From NCBI GenBank assembly GCA_949285935.1, contig CASEAH010000097.1, positions 1-64,000 of the forward strand: a DNA stretch of 64,000 nt. Reading direction: 5' to 3'. Of the stretch, positions 56,053 to 63,138 are shown one piece after another; the first letter of the stretch is position 1, and each line of letters begins with the position of its first letter. This DNA is from an uncultured Oscillospiraceae bacterium (GTDB taxonomy: Bacteria > Bacillota > Clostridia > Oscillospirales > Ruminococcaceae). The notes below the pieces were generated by a model. It saw nothing but the letters and a program-made list of their open reading frames with translations. It was not told the origin of the DNA and did no database searches. A program made the position numbers and the translations under genes.

Positions 56053-57180
56053 TCACCGTTTGGGAAAATACATATACAGCTGGCACTTGACCATGCCATT
56101 GTACAGCTTGCGCCGTTTATCCGCCTGACGCCCAAACAGTTCTTCAAAGTCTTCCATGGAACTGATAATGTAGTACCCCACCTGCTCCGACGGACGGAAC
56201 GCCCGCCCCATGGCCTGGTAAAGTTCCCGGGTTTCCTGAGGGGTCAGCAGCCGCTCGCCATAAGGCGGGTTGCACACCACAAGAGACTTTTGTTTTGGGG
56301 GTACAAAGTTTCGGGCGTCCGCTGTGGAAAGGGAAATCAATCCGGCTACACCGGCCTTTCCAGCGTTGTTCCTTGCAATTTCCAACGCCTCGGGGCTCAG
56401 GTCGGAGCCAAAAGCCCGAAAAGTCACTCCCTCCTGACGGATCAGGGCAGTTGCTTCCTGGCGTGCTTTCTGCCATGCAGCGGCAGGAATGCATCCCCAG
56501 TTTTCCGCTGCAAAACGCCGGTAAATGCCGGGAGCAAGATTCTTTGCCTTGTAAGCGGCTTCGATCAAAAAGGTCCCGCTGCCGCAGAAAGGATCATATA
56601 ACTGGGTATCCGGATAGATCCGAGCCAGATCCAGAATTCCCGCCGCCAAGGTTTCCTTGATAGGCGCCAGATTAGAGGTGCGCCGGTAGCCTCTTTTGTG
56701 AAGCCCCGGTCCGGAAGTATCCAGCATGACCGTTACCTTGTCCCGAAGAATAGAAAACTGAATTTGGTGCAGACTTCCGGTTTCCTCAAACCAGGTCAGC
56801 CCGTAGTGGGCCGACATCCGCTTTACCGCAGCTTTTTTTATAATGGATTGGCAGTCCGGGACACTGTGGAGCTGGGAATTCAAAGACCACCCCTTTACCG
56901 GGAACCGGTCGTTCTTCCCTATAAATTCCTCAAAAGGAAGCTGGGCCACCTGGTCAAACAGCTGAGTAAAGCTGGTTGCCTGAAAAGTTCCCAGGACGAT
57001 CAGCACCCGCTCCGCAGTACGCAGACGCAGGTTTGCCCGGGCCAGCATGTTCCAGTCCCCCGTAAAATCCACCCGTCCATCGGATACCGTCACATCTTCG
57101 GCATCCATTCGCCGCAGTTCCCCCGCCAGTACGCTTTCCAGGCCAAAGTTGCAGGGACAGGTAAAGGTCAGCTTGGTCAT
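56053..57180 (-). CDS. THUMP-domain RNA methyltransferase (RlmL/YpsC family)
   Basis: A ferredoxin-like and THUMP N-terminal half (LTFTCPCNFGLESVLAGELRRM) is joined to a Rossmann methyltransferase with DPFCGSGTFLIEAAYKAKN and the N6-adenine/N2-guanine type motif NPPYGERL. The 375-aa size fits YpsC, the short Firmicutes relative of RlmL, which is predicted to methylate 23S rRNA guanosine. It stands alone between hpf and a repeat island. Confidence 0.93.
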   Translation of the reverse strand: MTKLTFTCPCNFGLESVLAGELRRMDAEDVTVSDGRVDFTGDWNMLARANLRLRTAERVLIVLGTFQATSFTQLFDQVAQLPFEEFIGKNDRFPVKGWSLNSQLHSVPDCQSIIKKAAVKRMSAHYGLTWFEETGSLHQIQFSILRDKVTVMLDTSGPGLHKRGYRRTSNLAPIKETLAAGILDLARIYPDTQLYDPFCGSGTFLIEAAYKAKNLAPGIYRRFAAENWGCIPAAAWQKARQEATALIRQEGVTFRAFGSDLSPEALEIARNNAGKAGVAGLISLSTADARNFVPPKQKSLVVCNPPYGERLLTPQETRELYQAMGRAFRPSEQVGYYIISSMEDFEELFGRQADKRRKLYNGMVKCQLYMYFPKR

Positions 57181-57205
57181 ATGATTCGTTTCCTTTCCAA
57201 AAACA

Positions 57206-57228
57206 GGGGCAGCATTTTCTGCTGCCCC
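57206..57228 (-). terminator. Terminator after hpf
   Basis: A perfect 8-bp stem GGGGCAGC / GCTGCCCC extends inward with A-T pairs and is followed on the minus strand by TGTTTTTGG. It separates hpf from the methyltransferase gene. Confidence 0.88.
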
Positions 57229-57274
57229 ATTAAAAATTCGGTGGCCTTACGGCTGCTTGTCCGCCCTGCTCCCG

Positions 57275-57799
57275 TCAGTCAGGCATAGGCTCCAGCAGAC
57301 CGTAGTTATCATCCTTGCGGCGGTAAACCACGTTGATTTCTCCGGTTTCACCGTTGCGGAACATGAAAAATTCATGGCCCAGCATGTTCATTTGCAGAAT
57401 GGCTTCCTCCACATCCATCACGGAAACAACAAATTTCTTGGTCTTTACCAGCACATCCGGGGCATAGGCTTCATGATCCGGCTCCTCCATAACGGGAATC
57501 ACCGCGCCCTTGAACCGCTTTTCCAGACGGTTCTTGTTCCGGACGATCTGCTGGAACAGAACATCCACGGCCATATCAAGGGAAGTCAGTCTATCGTTGC
57601 TGTCGCGCTCCGCACGGAAAAACATTCCTCTGGATTTAACAGTCACCTCAACAGTCTCGGTTTCGTTTTCGTTGGTAACGATGATGTTTACCGTGGGATC
57701 ATCGTCAAAGAATTTCTCCAGTTTCTTCAGGCGTTTGGCGGCATAGTCTTTGAAAGAATCCTTAACGACGGTCTTTTTTCCGATGTAGTTGATATTCAT
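57275..57799 (-). CDS. hpf: Ribosome hibernation promoting factor, long form
   Basis: The 174-aa protein has the N-terminal HPF/YfiA domain (NINYIGKKTVVKDSFKDYAAKRLKKLEKFF) and the C-terminal dimerisation domain (KKFVVSVMDVEEAILQMNMLGHEFFMFRNGETGEINVVYRRKD). The long form makes 100S ribosome dimers when growth stops. ATG 57799 has GGGAGG upstream. Single-gene unit with its own promoter and terminator. Confidence 0.97.
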   Translation of the reverse strand: MNINYIGKKTVVKDSFKDYAAKRLKKLEKFFDDDPTVNIIVTNENETETVEVTVKSRGMFFRAERDSNDRLTSLDMAVDVLFQQIVRNKNRLEKRFKGAVIPVMEEPDHEAYAPDVLVKTKKFVVSVMDVEEAILQMNMLGHEFFMFRNGETGEINVVYRRKDDNYGLLEPMPD

Positions 57800-57873
57800 A
57801 AACGATACCTCCCTTTTGCTGAATTTAATCACAACAGCAAATCTATGCGTTATAACTAAATTCGCAATTAAAT

Positions 57874-57902
57874 TATACCATTATTTATGAAATACTACAA
57901 GG
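57874..57902 (-). promoter_or_regulatory. Promoter of hpf
   Basis: TTGTAG (57897-57902) and TATAAT (57874-57879) are 17 bases apart on the minus strand, about 75 bases before the start codon. AT-rich sequence follows. Confidence 0.7.
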
Positions 57903-57912
57903 GTTTCTATGT

Positions 57913-59064
57913 CTATTTTATTAATTTTCCGGAAATGATCATGTTCCGTGGGCGTACCAGCAGACCCACCGGATCCTGGTCAAAAATCAGTACATCCGCA
58001 TCCTTACCGGTTTCCAGGGAACCCACCCGGTCTGCGATTCCTGCCGCCTCAGCGGCCCGGATGGTGATCAATTTCAGAGCCTCTTCCCGGGGGATCCCCG
58101 CCTGGACCGCCATGGCAAGGGAGGTTCCCAGCATCTCCACCGGAATTTCGGGGGCATCGGTATTCAGGGAGACCGCCACCCCTGCTTCCTGTAGGCGGGC
58201 GGGGTTATCCCGTTCCATATTGCGCAGCTCCGGCTTGGTACGGGTACCGATCAGGGGGCCGCATACCACCGGAACCTCTGCCCGGGCGAGAGCATCTGCC
58301 ACAAAGCGTCCCTCCGTGCCGTGGATGATGACCCCGTCCAGTCCAAACTCCCGGATCAGCCGCAGGGCGGTACAGATATCGTCTGCCCTGTGGGCATGAA
58401 AATGTGCCTTGATCTCTCTGCGCAAAACCGGAAGAAGAGCCTCGCACCGCACATCCAGTTCCGGAGGATCGGTATCTTCATCTTCCTGCGACCTCTTCAG
58501 ATCCTCACTGTATCGAACCGCTTTCTGCAGCTGTTCACGGATGATGGACGCAATCGCCATCCGGGTGACCGGCTGCTGGGCTTTACCGTTATAGACATTC
58601 TTGGGGTTCTCGCCCAACGCAAATTTCATGGCGCAGGGCGCCCGCACAACCATCTCGTCAACTACGGTACCGGCAGTTTTCATGGCGGTGATCTGGCCTG
58701 CCACAGGGTTGGCACTGCCGGGTCCCGTCACCACCGTGGTGATGCCATACTCCAACGCATCCCGAAAGGCCCGGTCCATGGGATTGATGGCATCCAGAGA
58801 CCGCAGGTGAGGGGTACAGGGATCTGTTTCCTCATTCCCGTCGTCTCCTTCAAAAGCCAGTCCCTCTTCCCACATCCCCACATGGCAGTGTGCGTCAATA
58901 AAGCCCGGGGTAATCAAGCATCCGGAAGCGTCGATGACCTGAGGATCATCCCCGGTATATTCTCCTGCCGCTACCCGGCGAATGACCTTCCCCTCAATTT
59001 CCACATATCCTTTTTCTATGACCGGCCCCACGCAGGGCTCAATTCGTCCTCCTGTAATAACCAT
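57913..59064 (-). CDS. Metal-dependent amidohydrolase (imidazolonepropionase-like)
   Basis: A 383-aa amidohydrolase with N-terminal beta-sandwich, the metal motif DAHCHVG (HCH at residues 59-61), AHFHAHRADD, the later HGTEG and the final aspartate in SLNTDAPEIP. Such enzymes hydrolyse C-N bonds in cyclic amides or acyl-peptides, but the substrate cannot be read from sequence. A DDGNEETDPCTPH insertion follows the first motif. AAGGAG precedes the ATG. No pathway genes are adjacent. Confidence 0.9.
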   Translation of the reverse strand: MVITGGRIEPCVGPVIEKGYVEIEGKVIRRVAAGEYTGDDPQVIDASGCLITPGFIDAHCHVGMWEEGLAFEGDDGNEETDPCTPHLRSLDAINPMDRAFRDALEYGITTVVTGPGSANPVAGQITAMKTAGTVVDEMVVRAPCAMKFALGENPKNVYNGKAQQPVTRMAIASIIREQLQKAVRYSEDLKRSQEDEDTDPPELDVRCEALLPVLRREIKAHFHAHRADDICTALRLIREFGLDGVIIHGTEGRFVADALARAEVPVVCGPLIGTRTKPELRNMERDNPARLQEAGVAVSLNTDAPEIPVEMLGTSLAMAVQAGIPREEALKLITIRAAEAAGIADRVGSLETGKDADVLIFDQDPVGLLVRPRNMIISGKLIK

Positions 59065-59230
59065 GGCTTCTCCTTACTGTTTCTGTTCCGGCGTTTATTT
59101 TGTCCGCTCTATCCTCTTCTTTGCCGAGCTGTGATTCCAACCATTCGCTGTCAAGACGGTCTTGGCAGCCGCGGAAATTTCTCTGTTTATTCCATTCTGC
59201 ACCCCGTACCTGACGGATGCTCCCGCCATG
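59065..59230. other. Gene-free stretch upstream of the amidohydrolase
   Basis: No gene or clear promoter seen. It borders a run of degenerate hairpin repeats. Confidence 0.35.
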
Positions 59231-59470
59231 CCTCCTGCCGAAAAGCTCTTCAACACCGCTGTTTCCTGCATTCAAATCGCATTCAGACCGCGTCAAATTC
59301 TATTTTCCTTGCAGTACTTGTCGAATCATCCCCAAACGGATGTCTGCGTTCCCAAAGTTTCTGCTACGGAAAATCTCTTGCCAATGAGCCGCTTTTCCCG
59401 GTACCTGAAGCCGCAGTTTTTGCAGAGCGCCTCCATGGGCAAGGCCAGCCGTTTGACCAATCCGCCATAA
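59231..59470 (+). repeat. Degenerate ~240-bp hairpin repeat, copy C
   Basis: Only the right part is readable. CGGTACCTGAAGCCGCAG (59399) followed by GCCTCCATGGGCAAGGCC corresponds to CGATACTTGAAGCTAAAG and GCTTCCACCGGCAGAGCC of copy A. The left boundary is inferred from the 240-255 base spacing to copy D. Confidence 0.35.
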
Positions 59471-59474
59471 GCCA

Positions 59475-59715
59475 TAACTATCGGCTTCGCCGGCTGCTTA
59501 TGCAGGCCTGGCAAGGAACGGGGGTCGGCAATGCCTCAAAACATAACAGGTACAGGTTTGTTTGCATCACTTATCCTGCTGTCTGCAAAGGGGTGCCGGC
59601 TGTTTTGATGATACTTTCCTGTTCACAACTCCCTGCAAGCAATCCACTCCATACATGCCTTAAGCTAACGCCTTTCCGTAAAATGTCTCTGTACGTAAAA
59701 CCAACGGTTTTCCCT
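59475..59715 (+). repeat. Degenerate ~240-bp hairpin repeat, copy D
   Basis: The right part reads GCCTTAAGCTAACGCCTTTC (59656) then AAAACCAACGGTTTT (59698), where the end hairpin of copy A has been replaced by a short AACC/GGTT stem. The left part is not convincingly aligned. Confidence 0.4.
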
Positions 59716-59947
59716 GCCCACTCATAATCCAATGGGCTTGAGGTAGCCCTGTAAGACCTGCTGCCATGTGCCTCAAGATGAACTGAATTTTTTCTACACA
59801 TCACTTGCTCTGCGGTCCGTAAATGGGCAACTGTTGTTCTAAGGAGCATTTTCATCACTGTCAGCTTGCTGCCGGCAGCTCGTTTTCCTCGATGCTTGGA
59901 GCTAAAGCTGTTTTCCGGGACACGTCCGCCGGCAGAGCGGCGGTTTC
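59716..59947 (+). mobile_element. Well-preserved ~230-bp hairpin-ended element, copy E
   Basis: The left hairpin is GCCCA-N12-TGGGC (59716-59737), then AGCCCT. The middle shares TAAATGGGCAA with copy A. The right part GATGCTTGGAGCTAAAGCTG (59891) leads to CCGCCG-GCAGAG-CGGCGG (59926-59943). Against copy A the stem bases change while pairing is kept, which suggests the structure mattered while the element was active. No coding potential. Confidence 0.55.
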
Positions 59948-59959
59948 ACTACTCAACAA

Positions 59960-59987
59960 AAAAGAGCCGAAATTTTTCGGCCCTTTT
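59960..59987 (-). terminator. Terminator of the yab operon
   Basis: On the minus strand AAAAG-G-GCCGAA pairs with TTCGGC-T-CTTTT (one mismatch) and is followed by TTTTTGTTGAG. It begins 18 bases after the yabR stop and directly abuts repeat copy E. Confidence 0.85.
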
Positions 59988-60004
59988 GGCTTGTGGCAGA
60001 CAGC

Positions 60005-60469
60005 TTACCGATGGGACCTGCGGCCGGTACCCCGCTTGGGGTCAATCACCTTGCGCAGATCAGACATACGATCATCGCTGCTCTTTTTGAACCGCGTCAG
60101 CATATCCTCAAAAGGATCTCCTGTGCTGGGGATTGCAGCCGGACGGTTGAAAGAACGGGGCGCTCCTCCGCTGCGGGGACCGCCGGGTCTGGGGCCTCCG
60201 GGCCCCTGTCTGCCGGGCGCCCGGTTGGCGGGAGGATCCTGAGTGGCCTTAATGGAAAGGCTGATTTTATTTTCAGGGTTAATGCCGATCACCTTTACTT
60301 TTACATCCTGCCCAACCTGGAGGTAGTCATTGATGTCCTTGACATAGGTATTGGCCACCTCGGAGATATGTATCATCCCCGTACCGCCGCCTTCCAGGTC
60401 CACAAACGCTCCGTAATTGGTGATTTTGGCTACTTTTCCCTCGACAATGTTTCCAACCGCTACCTGCAT
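60005..60469 (-). CDS. yabR: S1-domain RNA-binding protein (YabR-like)
   Basis: One S1 domain fills residues 1-75 (VAVGNIVEGKVAKITNYGAFVDLEGGGTGMIHISEVANTYVKD). A tail rich in proline, glycine and arginine (RQGPGGPRPGGPRSGG) and a basic C-terminus follow, 154 aa in all. It occupies the position of yabR after divIC in Bacillus. The target RNA is unknown. Confidence 0.93.
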   Translation of the reverse strand: MQVAVGNIVEGKVAKITNYGAFVDLEGGGTGMIHISEVANTYVKDINDYLQVGQDVKVKVIGINPENKISLSIKATQDPPANRAPGRQGPGGPRPGGPRSGGAPRSFNRPAAIPSTGDPFEDMLTRFKKSSDDRMSDLRKVIDPKRGTGRRSHR

Positions 60470-60494
60470 CTTTTAATAAATTCCTCTCTCAAAA

Positions 60495-60806
60495 TTATTC
60501 TATCCCCGAAACATCCACAAAAACCCGCTCCTCCGGATGGGCATAATCCAGCTTCTCTCTGGCAGCCCGCTCCATATAAGTGTCGTCCTCCCGCAGGGCA
60601 AGACGCGCGTCTTTGTTGATCAGCTTCTGGGTTTCGATCTGTTCTTCCAGCTGGGCCAATTCTTCCTGCACAGCCGCAATCTGGATTTTCGCCCTTACAT
60701 AATAAACCGCCAGCACCACCAGCAGAATCAGTATGACCACTTTAAGGATGGAATTATAGCTGAGACCGGCGGATCTGGATTTAGCTTTTGCCTTTGCTTT
60801 TTTCAT
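60495..60806 (-). CDS. divIC: Septum formation initiator DivIC/FtsB
   Basis: A basic N-terminus, one membrane helix (ILKVVILILLVVLAVYYV) and a coiled coil (IQIAAVQEELAQLEEQIETQKLINK) ending in AREKLDYAHPEERVFVDVS are the DivIC pattern, 103 aa. It joins FtsL and DivIB in the divisome. Its first bases overlap the end of yabQ by 26. Confidence 0.94.
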   Translation of the reverse strand: MKKAKAKAKSRSAGLSYNSILKVVILILLVVLAVYYVRAKIQIAAVQEELAQLEEQIETQKLINKDARLALREDDTYMERAAREKLDYAHPEERVFVDVSGIE

Positions 60807-61305
60807 CCTGCATCCCCTTCCCTGGCCGGGGCTGTTTACTTGTTTTATTATACATCATGAGGATTCTCAATTTCAAGCCGATTTTCAATTTGCCTGTCAA
60901 ATGTCTCAAGGCTTTTCCGACTGTTTTTGTCATTCCCTCCAACTGCCGCAGCACCCAGACAAAAGGCGACAAAATCAGCCTGATGAGGGATTTGATCAGA
61001 TGGATAGAGCGGGATGCCAAAGCCATAACCGCCCGGCCTGCGGTAAAGTAATAAATCGTCCAGCCCAGTGCAACTCCCACCAGGATAAAGTAGCGTATCT
61101 GGCCGCTGCTGGACTGCAGCAGGTAATTAAACAAAATAATGCTGGACATGAGAAAAAAGAGGAGATCCTCCAGCAGTACCAGAAGAGAAGGCAAAACAAA
61201 GGCCAGCCGCGTGATCCGGAAAACATCGTAGATACAGCCCAGAACCCCACCCAGAAAAAGCGCCTGCAAAAAGACGGAGGCCTGCTCCGTCACATGGATT
61301 TCCAT
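60781..61305 (-). CDS. yabQ: Spore cortex protein YabQ
   Basis: About four membrane helices (LFLGGVLGCIYDVFRI is the family hallmark) and a basic C-terminus in 174 aa. YabQ is a mother-cell membrane protein needed for spore cortex formation in Bacillus. It is preceded by yabP after six bases and followed by divIC with overlap. Confidence 0.93.
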   Translation of the reverse strand: MEIHVTEQASVFLQALFLGGVLGCIYDVFRITRLAFVLPSLLVLLEDLLFFLMSSIILFNYLLQSSSGQIRYFILVGVALGWTIYYFTAGRAVMALASRSIHLIKSLIRLILSPFVWVLRQLEGMTKTVGKALRHLTGKLKIGLKLRILMMYNKTSKQPRPGKGMQDEKSKGKS

Positions 61306-61311
61306 GGCCGC

Positions 61312-61587
61312 CTACCGAAACAGCCTGCTCAAAAATCCGCCGCCGGCAGGGGTGGTATCGCTGTAGCTGATGCCGTAGATCTCTCCTTCCAGCGCCAGAT
61401 CTCCGGATTCTACATCAATGCGGTTGATATGCATTCCAAAGCCCTTGATAACCAGTTCTCCCACATCCGTCATGAGGATTACGGTTTGTTCATCAAAGCT
61501 TTCTACATCGGTAACACCGCTGATGCTTACGGTTTTCCTGCCTTCCATCACAATGCTGTGGGCCATTGGCATTGATTTTTGTTCCAT
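61312..61587 (-). CDS. yabP: Sporulation protein YabP
   Basis: The 91-aa protein has the YabP/YqfC core MAHSIVMEGRKTVSISGVTDVESFDEQTVILMTDVGELVIKGFGMHI. It acts with YabQ in spore formation. ATG 61587 (MEQKSMPM) is 8 bases after AAGGAG. Confidence 0.95.
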   Translation of the reverse strand: MEQKSMPMAHSIVMEGRKTVSISGVTDVESFDEQTVILMTDVGELVIKGFGMHINRIDVESGDLALEGEIYGISYSDTTPAGGGFLSRLFR

Positions 61588-61698
61588 ACTCCCGCTCCTT
61601 CCCAATCCCGGAAAATCCCGGAGGAATTCCGGCTTTCCGCTCTACCCCATAAATATGCCGGGAAGGAAGGTTCTATGCCAACGGCTCCGGAAAGGCTC

Positions 61699-61941
61699 TT
61701 ACTCCAGAATGATATAGTTCTGGGAGGCGTTGTCCTTATTGGCCGCCTCGTTGAGCTCCCTTACCTGCAGCTTTACCGGGCGCATGCCCAGATTTACTTC
61801 GATCACATCTCCGATTTTCACTTCATAAGAGGCCCGGGCCGCCTTTCCGTTTACCACAACTCTCCCTGCATCGCAGGCTTCATTGGCCACGGTTCTGCGC
61901 TTGATGATCCGGGACGCCTTCAGATATTTATCCAGTCTCAT
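61699..61941 (-). CDS. rqcP: S4-domain ribosome quality control factor RqcP
   Basis: An 80-aa S4 protein, MRLDKYLKASRIIKRRTVANEACDAGRVVVNG, formerly YabO. RqcP helps RqcH add C-terminal alanine tails on obstructed 50S subunits. AGGAGG is just before the ATG. It sits between hup and yabP. Confidence 0.95.
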   Translation of the reverse strand: MRLDKYLKASRIIKRRTVANEACDAGRVVVNGKAARASYEVKIGDVIEVNLGMRPVKLQVRELNEAANKDNASQNYIILE

Positions 61942-61962
61942 GGTATCCTCCTGTTATACAAC

Positions 61963-61989
61963 TGCCCCCGGGAGGTTCTCCCGGGGGCA
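61963..61989 (-). terminator. Perfect 12-bp GC hairpin between hup and rqcP
   Basis: TGCCCCCGGGAG pairs fully with CTCCCGGGGGCA around a 3-base loop. It starts 25 bases after the hup stop. On the minus strand it is followed by GTTGTATAAC rather than a U-tract. It may attenuate downstream genes or cap the abundant hup mRNA. Confidence 0.6.
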
Positions 61990-62014
61990 GCCCAACCGTT
62001 CTTTGCAGCGGTTT

Positions 62015-62287
62015 TTATTTAATGGAATCCTTCAGAGCCTTGCCAGCCTTAAAGACAGGGGTCTTGGACGCAGCAATGGTGATGGGCTGCTTGGTTCTGG
62101 GGTTGATGCCGGAACGCTCGGCGCGCTCCTTCACCTCAAAGGTGCCAAAGCCGACCAGAGAGAGCTTCTCGCCTTTCTGCAGGGTCTCGGAAATAGAGGC
62201 GAAAACAGCGGCCACGGCCTTTTCGCTGTCCTTCTTGGAAAGTCCGGTCTTTTCGGCCACCGCGTTTACCAGTTCTACTTTAGTCAT
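62015..62287 (-). CDS. hup: HU family DNA-binding protein
   Basis: A 90-aa protein with [20 protein letters not shown], the [22 protein letters not shown] arm region and [11 protein letters not shown]. It is the main nucleoid protein of Firmicutes. Its placement between mazG and rqcP is typical of Clostridia. Confidence 0.98.
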   Translation of the reverse strand: MTKVELVNAVAEKTGLSKKDSEKAVAAVFASISETLQKGEKLSLVGFGTFEVKERAERSGINPRTKQPITIAASKTPVFKAGKALKDSIK

Positions 62288-62305
62288 GATTGTACCTCCA
62301 TAAAT

Positions 62306-63103
62306 TTACATTTTCTTAGCTTTTTTCCAAAGGCGGTCCAGCTCCTGAGCCGTACAGTCTTTCAGAGCCATTTGATGGCTTTCCGCCATTTCTTCCACAA
62401 GGGAAAACCGCCGGATAAACTTATCTGTGGAGCGGTAAAGAGCTTCCTCGGGATCTTTTCCCAGCATTCTGGCCACATTGACCGCCGCAAACAGCAGGTC
62501 GCCCAACTCTTCCTCAATATTTTCCGAATCATGATGGGCCATGGCCTGTTCCAGTTCCACAACTTCGCTCTTAAGGTCGCTCAAAGCGTCTTCCACACCG
62601 GCATATTCAAATCCGGTTTTGGCAGCACGCTTTTGGACCTTACAGCTTCGGATCAGGGCAGGCAACGCTTTGGAAACACCTTCCAAGGTGCTGGCGGCTG
62701 TTTCCTGGCGCTTCTCTTTCTTTTTGATTTTATCCCAGTTGTCCAGCACCTGCCCGGAGTCGGAAACCTCTGTATCTCCAAACACATGGGGATGACGGTG
62801 GATCAGCTTCTTACAGATTCCATCACACACGTCTCCAAAATCGAAGACCTGCTTTTCCTTCTCCATCTGGGCGTGGAACACCACCTGAAGCAGCACATCC
62901 CCCAGTTCTTCCCGCAGAAGGACGGGGTCCTCCGTGTCAATGGCCTCCACTGCCTCGTAGGTCTCTTCAATAAAATTATTGCGGATGGAGTGATGATCCT
63001 GTTCCCTGTCCCATACGCATCCGTTCTGGCTGCGGAGGATGGACATGATCTCCAGCAGATCGGAAATGTCGTATACAGGTTTAAAGGTAAAATCCGTTTT
63101 CAT
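62306..63103 (-). CDS. mazG: Nucleoside triphosphate pyrophosphohydrolase MazG
   Basis: Two MazG repeats are present: the first with CVWDREQDHHSIRNNFIEETYEAVEAID and EELGDVLLQVVFHAQM, the second with EVVELEQAMAHHDSENIEEELGDLLFAAVN. It hydrolyses non-canonical NTPs. In Bacillus YabN a methylase domain precedes MazG; here only MazG is seen, 265 aa. Confidence 0.95.
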   Translation of the reverse strand: MKTDFTFKPVYDISDLLEIMSILRSQNGCVWDREQDHHSIRNNFIEETYEAVEAIDTEDPVLLREELGDVLLQVVFHAQMEKEKQVFDFGDVCDGICKKLIHRHPHVFGDTEVSDSGQVLDNWDKIKKKEKRQETAASTLEGVSKALPALIRSCKVQKRAAKTGFEYAGVEDALSDLKSEVVELEQAMAHHDSENIEEELGDLLFAAVNVARMLGKDPEEALYRSTDKFIRRFSLVEEMAESHQMALKDCTAQELDRLWKKAKKM

Positions 63104-63138
63104 GGGCTACCCCTTTGCTCAAAACTGCCTTCACTATT

